Assembly: GCA_015847255.1 (NCBI GenBank)
Contig: JADLZK010005850.1
Coordinates: 1-64,000 of the forward strand
Direction: 5' to 3'
Length of the DNA: 64,000 nt
DNA from: Hyparrhenia diplandra
Lineage: Eukaryota; Streptophyta; Magnoliopsida; Poales; Poaceae
In this document: piece after piece, positions 44,377-54,459 of the stretch
Layout of the letters: each line of letters begins with the position of its first letter
How positions within the stretch are numbered: position 1 is the first letter of the stretch
The notes under the pieces: model-generated
What the model saw: only the letters and a program-made list of their open reading frames with translations
Told to the model about the DNA's origin: nothing
Databases searched by the model: none
Translations under genes and position numbers: made by a program

Positions 44377-47300
44377 AATTTTTTTAGTTTTAACCCTTTT
44401 TTAAAGAAAAACTATTTTTAACCCGGTTTTAAAAGATTTTTCGAGAATACCCTTTTTGGGCGCGCCGCGGCCAAATAGCGCGGCTTTTGCATGGTGCCGC
44501 GCCTCGCATGCGCAGGGCGGCGGTGGCTGCCGGCGTGGCCGGCAGCCGCGCGAGCCACGCCGGCGTGGCATCTCCCACCACGCCGAGATCAAAGCGCGGC
44601 GGGCCAGGCGCCACAGCGGGGCCCGACCGCGGCGGCGGGCCTCACATATTCCGCCGCCCGAGCCCGCCCGATCTCTCATTCTCGCTCTCTCATTTACGCT
44701 CGCGGAGTAAGAAAACCGCCGGCGCTTTCGCGCCGCCGGACCTCGCCGCGGCGCGGTGCCTCGCCGCCCGGGTGCCGCGCGGCGCCATCCATCCGTGGTG
44801 GCCTTCAACCGCCCGAGTGCACTCCCCTCCATCCCCAACTCCGAAAGAATGCCGAGGCGTGGTACAAAGAGGTAATTTTCGTGTGTTGTTTTTAATTTGT
44901 GTTCAAGCAATAGACAAGAGTAGCCAAATTTGTGGACAAGCACACATGACAACCATGACACGTGCATGTTGTTGGGATTGATTTTGTTTATTTTTAAGAT
45001 GGTTTATGCAATTGTATGATGGATTGGCGTTAGAGTAATCGTTAGACCTAGTTTTTATCTTCTATTCATCAAATATGATACCGTAATGACAATATTGCAT
45101 TGAATTGACACTTTGCATCAAATTTTCGAGAGGTAGTTATGCTCGTTTACGGGTGATCCCTATATGCATAAGCCTCTCCCTTTGGGTGTTCCAAGGCTCA
45201 ATTCTTTGGTGTGGTGATCCTTGCAAAGTAGAATGGGATGATGAGGATGAGGAAATCTACATGCGGAAGTATTAGATGTGTGCCAATTACAAATGGACGC
45301 CTGGCCCGATACAACGCCGCAGTCTCATGGTGTGTATATTCATTTTGGTTTTTTTATTTCTATGATTATATATTTGCTTTGTGACAATTCTTTGTTTTGC
45401 AGATGGTGTTGCACAGCATAGTCTTCTAGGAAGAGTTTCATCTCTGACATTGACTTGAAGATCATACCCTTCGTAAGAATTGGGTCCTTCTCATTGTGCA
45501 CCATGCCTCTACACAGCCGGAGACCGCTATCACAAACTGCCATATGAGTCATGCTAACATCCCTATAGTTCGGAACACTTGGATATTGGAAGTTCCTCTG
45601 ACTCAATTGTCGTAGCTCTTCAGCCGTGTACTCTGGTGGTGGAACGTGATGTTGTGGTTCGCTGATCCTACCCCAAGAGTCATATGGTCTATCATCCTCC
45701 GTCAAATCATGTACCAATCTCCCATGGGTCGGCATGGCATGAAGGACCGATGTCGGCACTGCATCTGTGGCTACTCCCTCATCATCATCAGAATCATCCG
45801 AATCACTACGCCCTCATCGTCCTCATACGCCTCCGCCTCGCCACCTCCTCAGCCTCTTCCCGCTCATAGTCCCCCGCATCAAAGTCATCCGTCCGCAAAC
45901 CTACAGGATGTTCATGCAACTACTCCTGTGTCACCTGACCGTCCAAATCCATGTCCGTTCCTTCATGCTCTGCCCCAAATGCTGGCTCACCACCACCATC
46001 ATCCAAAATCCTGTAACCATTCTCAACAAACACCTCTGCCATGGCCACATTTGAACTTTGCACCACCCTAATGTATTGGGTCCATTGAGAAGGGTTCAAC
46101 AATGGCACAATCACATAGTGAGCCCTAGTCTTCCCGTTGTCAAACCTACCCTTCAGTGTAAAATCACCGCCAAACTTCACCTTCAAACGGTCACAAAGGT
46201 CACAGAATCTAGGGGGCTCATCAAACCATTCCACTTCTTCATCCATATTCTCTACCGTACCATCTTCTTTCCTAATGGTCCCACCGTACAACACTCGGGA
46301 CACAACAATCCATCTACAAAGACATTCAACACACACTTGATCATTTCATGGAATTAGTGAAACCTACGGTCCGTACTAAATTTAGCTAAAACTAAATATC
46401 CAACAAACTAACTAAATATACCTAACCCTAACTATCCAAATAAGTTTAGCTACAACTAACTACCCTAACTTCCTAAGAACCACAATCACTATAGCGCATA
46501 ATATTCCTAGCAAGGCGACAATGTATTACCTTGGCGGCGCGAAGTGGAAGCCGACGACGGTGATGACGGCGGCATCGCCTTGGAACACACCACCCACCTT
46601 TGCGTTATACGCCGGCCGGGAATCGGGCTCCACCCGGCCCGGAAGAGGGCGGCTCGGCGCCCACCATTGGGGGATGAAGGTCGGCAACGGGCGGTTGGAG
46701 GGACGATGCGGAGGGAGGAATGGAGGGCCGCCCGCACCGGGCTGGATGGAGGTGGCGGTGTGGCGGCTCGATCCACCATGCGGGCGAACTCCGGCGGCGG
46801 CGCGGGGCACCGGGCGCCCCGGGCGGCGCGGCGGCCGGCGGCGGGACTCTGGGGCGGCGGCGCGGCCCCTCAGCGGGGCGGCGTCGCGGTGGACGCGGGC
46901 CGGCGTCTCCGGCGGCGGCACGGCCTAGGAGATGGGCGTCGGGCGGCGGCCGGAGAGGGGCGGCCGACGGGCGGGGGCGGGGAGGAGAAGCCGGGCGGCC
47001 GGGGCGGCGGCGACTTTTTTTTTTTCTTCGACGGCTCGGCAAAGGAAAAGAGAGTGAGAGACCGAGGGACTTCGAGTCGGGCTCGCTCGGAGATATTTGA
47101 GCCTGCGCGCCGCCACAGATCGAGAGCCTAGCCAGCGCGCCGCCAGATGGATGATGAGCCGCGTGTACCGCGCCTTGATGCGGGGCACGGCCGCACCCCT
47201 CGCCACGCCGGCGTGGCTCGGTTTAACCCATCGCGTCCGGCCACGCCGGCAAGCCCTGCCGCCGCATGCATGCAGGGCGCCGGCACCATGCAAAAGCCGC

Positions 47301-47411
47301 TTGTTGGCCGCGGGCGGCCCAAAAAAGGGTTATTCTCGAAAAATCTTTTAAAACCGGGTTAAAAAATAGTTTTTTTAAAAAAAAAAGGGTTAAAATTAAA
47401 AAAAAAAATTC
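44377..47411 (-). mobile_element. MULE (Mutator-like) transposon with long terminal inverted repeats, 3.0 kb
   Basis: The left end (44377 to about 44580) and right end (about 47200-47411) are inverted copies of each other. Both share AATTTTTTT, TTTTAACCC, AACCCGGTTTTAAAAGATTT, TTCGAGAATA, GGCTTTTGCATGGTGCCG and the GCCACGCCGGCGTGG palindrome. They are flanked by near-identical 9-mers ACACGAAGG (44368-44376) and ACACGGAGC (47412-47420), the MULE target-duplication length. A further host copy at about 47610 reads ACACGAAGC, matching the inferred target. The interior holds part of a mudrA-type gene on the minus strand. The catalytic part is absent, so it is a deletion derivative. Confidence 0.9.
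45340..46336 (-). pseudogene. mudrA-like transposase, N-terminal part only
   Basis: Minus strand. The first piece (46336-45920) carries RFCDLCDRLKVKFGGDFTLK and SSNVAMAEVFVENGYRIL, then an acidic tail, as in the N-terminus of plant MURA proteins. A second piece in another frame (45759-45340) carries DPILTKGMIFKSMSEMKLFL then EDYAVQHH, the start of the MuDR DNA-binding domain that contacts the element's ends. The frame then ends; the zinc finger and DDE catalytic core are missing. The gene was frameshifted and internally deleted. Confidence 0.8.
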
Positions 47412-47420
47412 ACACGGAGC

Positions 47421-47580
47421 TACTTTTATCAAAATATTTTTTAAGACAAATCTACTCATATAATTTTTACATTTACAAACTCAATAACTTAAAAGTTATT
47501 GATGATTTAAATTCCCAATGTTTGACCCAAACCTTATCTAAAAACGACTTCTAATACCAAATCGGAAGGAGTACATACTT
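47421..47580. mobile_element. Truncated Stowaway MITE relative
   Basis: The minus-strand reading resembles the interior of the Stowaway at 41683-41943: GTAGATTTGTCTTAAAAAATA, then TTTACATTTGCAAAC-type and ATCAATAACTTT-type words. It ends in a partial GGAAGGAGTA terminus near 47573. The other terminus is not evident. Confidence 0.55.
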
Positions 47581-47659
47581 CAATTGATTAAACTAATTAG
47601 GTTGACACGAAGCTAGGGATCCACAACTGTCAAGACCGTATCCTCTTTTTGGGATTAGA

Positions 47660-47760
47660 AAGAGCTGGTCCACGTCCCTTAATTAATCACTGTCGTCGTT
47701 GACTGTCCATTATTGCACGGCCTTTTTAAAACCTTTAATTAGTTAGGACAAGAATATTCT
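47660..47760. repeat. Partner of the 42186-42290 duplicated flank
   Basis: Same words in the same order as at 42186, with small indels. Confidence 0.7.
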
Positions 47761-48719
47761 GTCAATCATACCGTACGGACAAATCCGACGATTCGATTCA
47801 TTTGCCATTATTAAACTATACTTCACTCCTCATGCCTGCACTCATACGCTACTATTGCTTGTTTGGTAAAAACTAAGAGTAAGGTCGAATGTCAACCAGT
47901 TTTTCTTTTGATATATCTACTCCGTTCCTGCAGGTCAGGAAACATTGGTTTTCTTGCTAGTCAAAGCCTTTAACAGATGTCCTAAAACTTTCTATATGGG
48001 AGTATGTGTCCACTTAAATTAAAGAAAAAATGCAAGCTAGGAAAACAAAAGGAAAACGAAAAAAAGAAATGGAAATTGTAAAAAAAATCAATTGGAGTAA
48101 ATTTAAAACAAATAAATGGACTACCGTTTTGGAGGAATGGGAAGCACTTTGGCCCATCCTCTGTTTTCTTCAAGGAAACAGGAAGGTTGTTCTGTTCTGT
48201 TCTTTGACAAAGGAGGGACATCGATCCACTGTGCACTGATTGGTGTACAGTACCGTAACAAGTAACGGGCCGGGTAATTCATGTTTTTTTAACTTTTGAT
48301 CAGTGTGATGAATTTACGATGCCTGCTGGTCTGCTGTTTTGGCCTAGAGGAAAGGATCGAGCCGGCCGTGCCCTTCTCCTCATCTGCCGTTTGTTAGCTG
48401 AAATGGAATTAAGGTTTAGGGAAACTTGGGTAGAGGACACCGCGCAAAGCCTCAATACATAACAGTAGCAATTTGGAAGTGAGAAAACGAATCACCTAGA
48501 ATCAAGCAACTATAGAACAATACATACATAGGATCGCTCACTAACTAATCATGGAAGCAACTATAGAACAATACAATTTGGTTACAGTATGAGAGCCTCA
48601 CCATGCATCAGAGTCGGTAGTCGAGATTCACTCGTGTCAATAAAGAAAAAGACATGCAGATAAGAACTCCCGGCGGTTCGAGGGGAAAACCGGGAAAAAG
48701 ACCTACGGAGATTTCTTAT
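47761..48719. other. Intergenic, no gene
   Basis: AT-rich, with an A/G-rich stretch at about 48020-48110. ACTATAGAACAATACA is repeated at about 48510 and 48550. A diverged relative of the A/G-rich stretch (AAATGCAAGCNAGAAAACA) lies near 50365, further evidence of the duplicated flank. Confidence 0.45.
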
Positions 48720-48759
48720 TGTAGGGAGTACGCGTACCATGGCAGAGCCGATGCTGACA

Positions 48760-49260
48760 AAGACTGCTTTTCAACTGTGCCTTTTGGGATCGGGAGATTC
48801 CTTTCTTACTAATTTATTTTATTTTATTTGAAAGGACTCCGCCTTTCTTTTCAAAAATCAACACGTAAGTTACGTTTGTCCAGACTACATAAGCTCAATT
48901 ACGGAAGTGTTTGGCTTGACATGTCCGTTACGATTCTTGACACCAAAGCAAGCGCCGCTCATGGGACGGCCAGACGGGCCGGGAAGGAGATCGATTAGAG
49001 CAAGGAGAAAGTACAGGAGATCGAAGATGAGATCTGAGGAAGGATTTCGATTGGATTCACCAACTGTACTCAATTACAAGTTCATTTCTAATCTTCAGAA
49101 GCTGCAGGACTTGTTTGCCCAGGTCTGCCTAAGCTCACTGAAGTGCATACAGTATACTCCTGGAGGTGAGTGCTGCAGCTTAGAGTTTGCAGAGGAATGT
49201 TTGTATCATAGGGTGCTGTACTGAGAGAAGAGAAAGGTTTGCATGGATTAGGGATAAAAT
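48760..49260 (+). repeat. Duplicated promoter-proximal block (partners at 50490-50640 and 52390-52500)
   Basis: GTGCCTTTTGGGATCGGGAG, TCCTTTCTTA, CTCCGCCTTTCTTT, CAAAAATCAACACGTAAGTT and ATAAGCTCAATTA recur at 50500-50620. AGAAAGGTTTGNATGGATTA, GGGATAAA, AATAATGAGAA and GTGCTGCC.CATCCGC (49225-49290) recur at 52393-52460, just upstream of the intact small membrane-protein gene. Together they show duplication of the gene plus its 5' region. Confidence 0.85.
49084..49150 (+). pseudogene. NB-LRR LRR fragment
   Basis: Reads ISNLQKLQDLFAQ and matches 33640-33690 of the larger NLR relic at the nucleotide level (TCTAATCTTCAGAAGCTGCA, then GCTCACTGAA). Only about 22 codons. It is embedded in the duplicated flank of the small membrane-protein genes. 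Confidence 0.65.
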
Positions 49261-49943
49261 AATGAGAAGGTGAGTGCTGCCGCATCCGCGACGCGCAAGG
49301 CATGCATTTTTCTCTGTTCCGACGTTGATAGGTAGTGCACGGTGGAAAGTGGAATCTTCCATTCTCCTCCCCTCTCCTTTCCTCTCCGTGCGTGCGTCCC
49401 TTTCTCATGACAGAGGAATGGATGGATTAATTAAAGCAAGTGAGCAAAAGTCTATAGTATACTAAAACCAAACTGAACCAGCTGACCATATATGTGCATA
49501 TCTGAAACCAAAGAATCCAAACCGTGGTGTGCGTGCACGCCACTGCTCGGTCGCACGTACAGTTCCAAACTCCTAGCCTTGGCCTTTCGTACATACGTGT
49601 CTGTCGTCCCTGCCACGAGCCTACAGGTACGTACGTACATTCATTCCCGTCCATGGATCCTCCAACGGCCGGTCTCTCTCCGCGCGCACGTCACTGGCCG
49701 ACAGCGCACGGTGGTCGTCGCATGCATACACACATCCACGTACGTACGCAGTGGTGTAAGGGATAATCCCTCTCGTACCTGCGGTGAGAAGACCAAATCA
49801 AATCCAGACCAGACCAGACCAGACCAACCTACCGAGCTTCTAGCCCGTTCAGCACCAAACCAAATCAATCCAGTGAGAAAACCAAACCACCCAATCCAGT
49901 TTTGCACCAAACCCATTACCAGCTCTAACCACCGGGCGCCGCC

Positions 49944-49991
49944 ATGCACGGCAGCGAATTTAAGCCTGAGCTCGTCAAGAAGATCTACTAG
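49944..49991 (+). pseudogene. Deletion copy of the small membrane-protein family
   Basis: The frame reads MHGSEFKPELVKKIY and stops. It matches the last residues of the gene at 52761-53078 (MVHGGEFNRELAKKIYQ). Immediately before it, CACCGGGCGCCGCCA matches the middle of that gene, and the sequence in between (about 75 bp of the paralogue) is missing. The 3' flank GTACGTCACGTT..CTCTA, then CGTCTGTGTTCGGTCTCC, is shared too. The upstream half of the coding region is not recognisable. It is clearly a relic of a paralogue. Confidence 0.8.
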
Positions 49992-51450
49992 CTAGGCTCT
50001 GCTTTAGAGCAGAGAGCGACGTACGTCACGTTCTCTATACGTCTGTGTTCGGTCTCCTTGTTCTGTCTTGGGTTTGGTACAATGAAAGAAGCTAACGGTG
50101 TTCAAACATGCATGCCGCCCATGATCTATCTGTCAACACGCCAGCTGGCCCTGAAGGTTACGTTGCGCCGCCGTGCACCACAAAATCACGCGACACGGGC
50201 TCACGTACGGCGACGGTGGCAGCCTGCAGGCTCTAGCTCAGCTACCTCGGCTACCCAATGGAGATCCAAAACTAAGGCAAATCCATCCCCGAAAGAAAAC
50301 TATATGGAAGTCTAATTTGGTTCCTCCCTCTACTTCCCTTCTATGCATCTACTTAAATTGAAGACAAAATGCAAGCAAGAAAACAGAAAGAAAAGGAAAA
50401 AATGAAATGGAAATAGGAGAAAATAATTAACTGGAGTGAAGTCAAATAGGGTGGAACAGGTGGTCATGATTGCCAAGGCTGTTCGTTGCTCTTCAGTTGT
50501 GCCTTTTGGGATCGGGAGATTCCTTTCTTAGTTTTTATTTATTTGTTTGAAAGATCTCCGCCTTTCTTTCCAAAAATCAACACGTAAGTTACATTTGTCC
50601 ATACTAAATAAGCTCAATTAGTCTGCTCATCAGACATAAGTAATTTGTTTTGAAGTGGTGCAGACTTCTTATTTAGTCTTCAAAAAAAAAAAAAAAAGAT
50701 CTCACATGGAAATGTTTAGATAAAATTATAAGTAGGCCTCGTGAATGACTAGGGACGGATAAAGGAAGGAAGAAGAGTCGAAAAAAAAAAGCTGTATAGA
50801 GAAGAAAATCTTAATGACTAGGGCGGATACACTAGTCCTCCAAAAAACACTGTGCAGATAGTCTAATCGATCTCCTTCCCGGCCGGGCCGTCTGCCCAAG
50901 CCTAGTTGCTGGGATATGATGGCTCCCCGGCCTATTCCTAAGCCGGTGGACTTGTGTCCGATGAGCGGCGCTTGCTTTGGTGTGAAGAAACGTAACGGAC
51001 ATGTCATACCTCAAGCATCTTAAGTGGTGCAGACTAAATAAGCTCAATTAGTCTAGACAATTAGTCAACACGACGGTTTACATTTGTGATCTTGTTTTTT
51101 TTTTTTTCAATTATTTATTTAAACAAATTGAATGGTGTAAATGGATTTTAATTTGGTATTTTTGATTTGTGAGTTATATTTTTTAGTTCGTTTAACAAGT
51201 GGGACCCGCCACAGGATGCTTTACCGCGGCATGCCACGCATGCTCCCAGGACCGTATCCAGGCTCCCGCTGAGGGTGTTTTTTTTCTTCTAGAAAGTAGT
51301 ACAGTAGAAGATTGAAAGTTTCAACTGGCCAGATGGTTGCTTGCCGTTACCCACTTGTCGTTATGGGTACGTGCACCCTGGGGGCGGCGCACGCTCTGTC
51401 TCCGCATCTCTTGATCACGATTCACCTACTACGTTGCATCGCGTACTTCA
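49992..51450. other. Intergenic with a second copy of the duplicated flank
   Basis: Contains the block at 50490-50640 (see 48760). A minus-strand segment at about 50860-51005 is an inverted counterpart of 48918-49000, sharing the inverse of GACATGTCCGTTACG and GCCGCTCAT. T and A runs lie at 50682-50697 and 51091-51108. No gene. Confidence 0.5.
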
Positions 51451-52149
51451 TTGCTCGCTCCTTCGAATCGACGATTACATATATCGTTTTCATTCTTTGA
51501 AGAACCAACAAATCCTAAATTTATTGCTCGCTCCTTTGAATCGACGATTACATATCGTTTTCATTCTTTGAAGAACAAACCAATCCTAAGTTTATTGCTC
51601 GCTCCTTTGAATCGACGATTACATATCGTTTTCATTCTTTGAAGAACAAACCAATCCTAAGTTTATTGCTCGCTCCTTCGAATCGACGATTACATATCGT
51701 TTTCATTCTTTGAAGAACCAACCAATCCTAAGTTTATTGCTCGCTCCTTCGAATCGACGATTACATATATCGTTTTCATTCTTTGAAGAACCAACAAATC
51801 CTAAATTTATTGCTCGCTCCTTTGAATCGGCGATTACATATCGTTTTCATTCTTTGAAGAACAAACCAATCCTAAGTTTATTGCTCGCTCCTTTGAATCG
51901 ACGATTACATATCGTTTTCATTCTTTGAAGAACAAACCAATCCTAAGTTTATTGCTCGCTCCTTCGAATCGACGATTACATATCGTTTTCATTCTTTGAA
52001 GAACCAACCAATCCTAAGTTTATTGCTCGCTCCTTCGAATCGACGATTACATATATCGTTTTTATTCTTTGAAGAACCAACCAATCCTAAATTTATTGCT
52101 CGCTCCTTTGAATCGACGATTACATATCGTTTTCATTCTTTGAAGAACC
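51451..52149. repeat. Tandem array, ten units of 71 or 73 bp with four-unit higher order
   Basis: Units start with TTGCTCGCTCCTT at 51451, 51524, 51595, 51666, 51737, 51810, 51881, 51952, 52023 and 52096. Lengths run 73, 71, 71, 71, 73, 71, 71, 71, 73, and then a partial last unit. The extra AT (ATATATCG against ATATCG) occurs in units 1, 5 and 9. The CTTCG/CTTTG variant also cycles every four units. The array therefore grew by amplifying a 286-bp tetramer. The unit is not a multiple of three and holds no gene, although chance frames read through. Confidence 0.97.
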
Positions 52150-52630
52150 GTGAATCACATGATTGACCGTGGCTGCCTCATGTTCCAGGGCACCCGCAAT
52201 TAGCCTGGATCACTTTAACCAGTGCCTGACTTGCGCTCATTATTGGACATGCACAAATCCAGCAGCCTATATATGACGACGTTCTTTGATTTAAATATAC
52301 ACCGGAGTGTAGGAGTAGTAATTATTTATTAAGAGTAATGTTTGTATCAAAGAGGTGAAGCAGATTTGTTTAACTATAACCAGTTGTACGTGTTGAGAGA
52401 AAGGTTTGGATGGATTAGGGATAAATAAAATAATGAGAAAGTGCAGTGCTGCCTCATCCGCACCGTGCATGGCATTTTTCTCCGTTTCGTCTTTGCTGTG
52501 GAATTTGTCGTTCCATGGTCCTGGTCCATGACTTCATGGTGTTCCTTTCGCCGCAGCATAGTGGAATGGAATGGATTAAAGAAAGCGACAAGTGATCGAG
52601 CAAAAGTCTATACTATAGCATGCAGTTCCC
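52150..52630. other. 5' flank of family member B
   Basis: Contains the duplicated block at about 52393-52500 shared with 49225-49330. No other gene. Confidence 0.5.
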
Positions 52631-52637
52631 TATATAA
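52629..52637 (+). promoter_or_regulatory. TATA box of family member B
   Basis: CCTATATAAT lies about 130 bp upstream of the start codon, predicting a leader of about 100 bases. Confidence 0.65.
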
Positions 52638-52760
52638 TATGCAATGCAATCCAGGCAGCAGCAGCACTCGCCGCCGACTCGACGTCTCCTCCGGCCAGCG
52701 TAGCAAGCCAATCAGCTCTCGGGCGACCCATATCCACCTCAGCTCGCCGCCGCCATAGCC

Positions 52761-53078
52761 ATGGCCGGCCAGGTCCTGCAGCTTGGCTTCACCATGGACG
52801 ACTACGCCAAGGCCTCGATTGCGTTAGCTGGCGCGACAGGCGTGGCGATCTGCGACGCGCTCAAGAAAGGAGGGTACAAGCCGGTCCTCCTCGGAGCGTC
52901 GTTGGCCGCCACCATCAACCTCGCTATAGGGGTTCACGTCAGCACCACCGGGCGCCGCCACCGTACCGTCGCCTTCGTCAACTTCTGCGCGTGCTTCGTC
53001 CCACTCGTCATAGCCATGGTGCACGGCGGGGAGTTTAATCGTGAGCTCGCCAAGAAGATCTACCAGGCTCTGCCATAG
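52761..53078 (+). CDS. Small predicted multi-pass membrane protein, family member B
   Basis: An intact intronless frame of 105 codons; the start (GCCATGGCC) has a strong plant initiation context. The N-terminus MAGQVLQLGFTMDDYAK is followed by three hydrophobic segments: about 18-32 (ASIALAGATGVAI), 40-58 (PVLLGASLAATINLAIGV) and 70-88 (VAFVNFCACFVPLVIAMV). Basic loops (KKGG, TGRRHR) lie between them. The tail GGEFNRELAKKIYQALP resembles that of the minus-strand paralogue at 40715. I know no function. A small plant membrane protein of unknown role, perhaps of the endomembrane system, is all that can be inferred. Its upstream block is duplicated near 49.2 kb, and a deletion copy lies at 49944. 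Confidence 0.75.
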   Translation: MAGQVLQLGFTMDDYAKASIALAGATGVAICDALKKGGYKPVLLGASLAATINLAIGVHVSTTGRRHRTVAFVNFCACFVPLVIAMVHGGEFNRELAKKIYQALP

Positions 53079-53498
53079 AGCACCTGAGGTACGTCACGTT
53101 TGTTCTCTACGTCTGTGTTCGGTCTCCTTGTTCTGCCTTCGTTCTGCAGCAATCACAAAAAATAAGCGTGTCGATCTGTTGGATGGTTTTTCAGGAGACG
53201 ATCGGACGGGGTCATAGCTCAAGATCGTCAAAATACACGAGTGTCCCGCATCGAGGCGTCTGTCTTTCTCTTGTTCTTGTTTGTCATTTACGAATCCGGA
53301 CAACAGTTTTCACTCCTCTTTTCCACGTGTGTTCAGAGCGTCGTGTTTGTACTCCTATATCTAAGTCCATTTTCTTTCATACAAACTCAGTTCAGTTCTA
53401 AATGGGCTACTGCTTCGGACTGTTTTTCTCTTCTTTTTGCCTGCTACGTATTTTGTTTATCTTCCCGTATGTGGTGCTTCGATTACGTTGTGCTACAG
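53079..53498 (+). other. Probable 3' UTR and flank of family member B
   Basis: GTACGTCACGTT and CGTCTGTGTTCGGTCTCC directly after the stop are shared with the relic at 49992-50060. No further gene. Confidence 0.5.
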
Positions 53499-53519
53499 TT
53501 TTTTTTTTTTTTTTGATAA
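53499..53519 (-). mobile_element. Tail-only retro-insertion (poly(A) plus 5 bases)
   Basis: A T16 run plus GATAA is flanked by identical 14-mers ACGTTGTGCTACAG (53485-53498 and 53520-53533). A minus-strand retrotransposition event that copied little beyond the poly(A) tail would give exactly this structure. Confidence 0.75.
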
Positions 53520-53599
53520 ACGTTGTGCTACAGCTAATTCAATGTAATTAATCTCAAAAAAAGATCTAATTTAATGCAATCGTGCACGCAAGGCCACGT

Positions 53600-54030
53600 G
53601 ATTTTTTTATTTTTTTAAGACAAGAAACGGCCTACGCGGGCCTGGCATTTCTCAATCCTTTCGCTCTTCCCCTCACCTTTTTTTCTTTCCTTTTCTCTCT
53701 CATCCCCGGCGATGTCCCGCCTCCGAGGTCTCGGCGGCGGCGGTCGCCGTGGAGGAAGAGGATCCGCGGTGGTGGAGGAGCGTGCATGGCACTCCAGGTT
53801 CGTCGCGGCGCGATGGCGGGCCAACGCGGGTGCTTCGGACGGCGGGATCGATGCATCCCATCCATCACCGGCGATAGGATGCCATGTGGCGGGGGAGGGA
53901 GAAGGTGGATCTACTAGACCTCCCCACTCTTGCTCTCGCTGACGCGACGGCAAGCGCCTGCGAGCCCCGCACTCAAGTGCCGGATCGGGCTCCGACCAAC
54001 GTCCCCAGACCCATCCAGGTGAGTATCCAT
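53600..54030 (+). other. GC-rich exon-like segment with a splice donor
   Basis: A CT-rich leader at about 53640-53705 is followed by an ATG at 53712 and a GC-rich frame (MSRLRGLGGGGRRGGRGS). A GTGAGTATCC donor-like site is near 54019. The frame contains a stop at 53940, so any protein would need another frame. It resembles a first exon of an unrecognised gene whose next exon may be 54576-54706. Confidence 0.3.
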
Positions 54031-54459
54031 CCTACTTAGATTAGCATTTCCCTTTGATCTGTTCATGAATTGATGATAAAATGGACTGCTGGTGTATGTA
54101 TTCGTGTCGTGGATCAACGGATTGCAGAATCAGTCAGTCGTATATGCATAACCAAAAAAAAAAAAAAAAAAGTAACGCTGCTTTTTATTTGTCAGGAACA
54201 CTACATCTCTATATCGCCATATGTCTGCTTTACTCAGATGTATTAATTTGTACACTGCAGATCCATATGCAGATTCGATTGATCCCGTGATGATTTCTTC
54301 ATGCTTGCACCATTTCAATTGGCAAAGTGTACCTTTCATTAGCTGATATAAATGGGAGTACCTCTTGTAATGTTTACCATGACATGCTTCCACTAGGCAT
54401 ACTAATTATACATGCAGCATCATTGTTACTATCGATCAAATTGTCATCAGGTTGCTATG

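Noticed and set aside
46521..47131. Plus-strand frame of 195 codons, Arg/Gly-rich
   Set aside because: Inside the MULE, antisense to its gene direction, pure low complexity.
51312..51928. Repeated peptide-like frames (RSFESTITYRFHSLKN...)
   Set aside because: They arise because chance frames pass through the 71/73-bp tandem units. The unit length is not a multiple of three, so no real repeat protein can be encoded.
51451..52149. CRISPR-like array of regular repeats
   Set aside because: The units are contiguous with no unique spacers, and the context is a plant nuclear genome.
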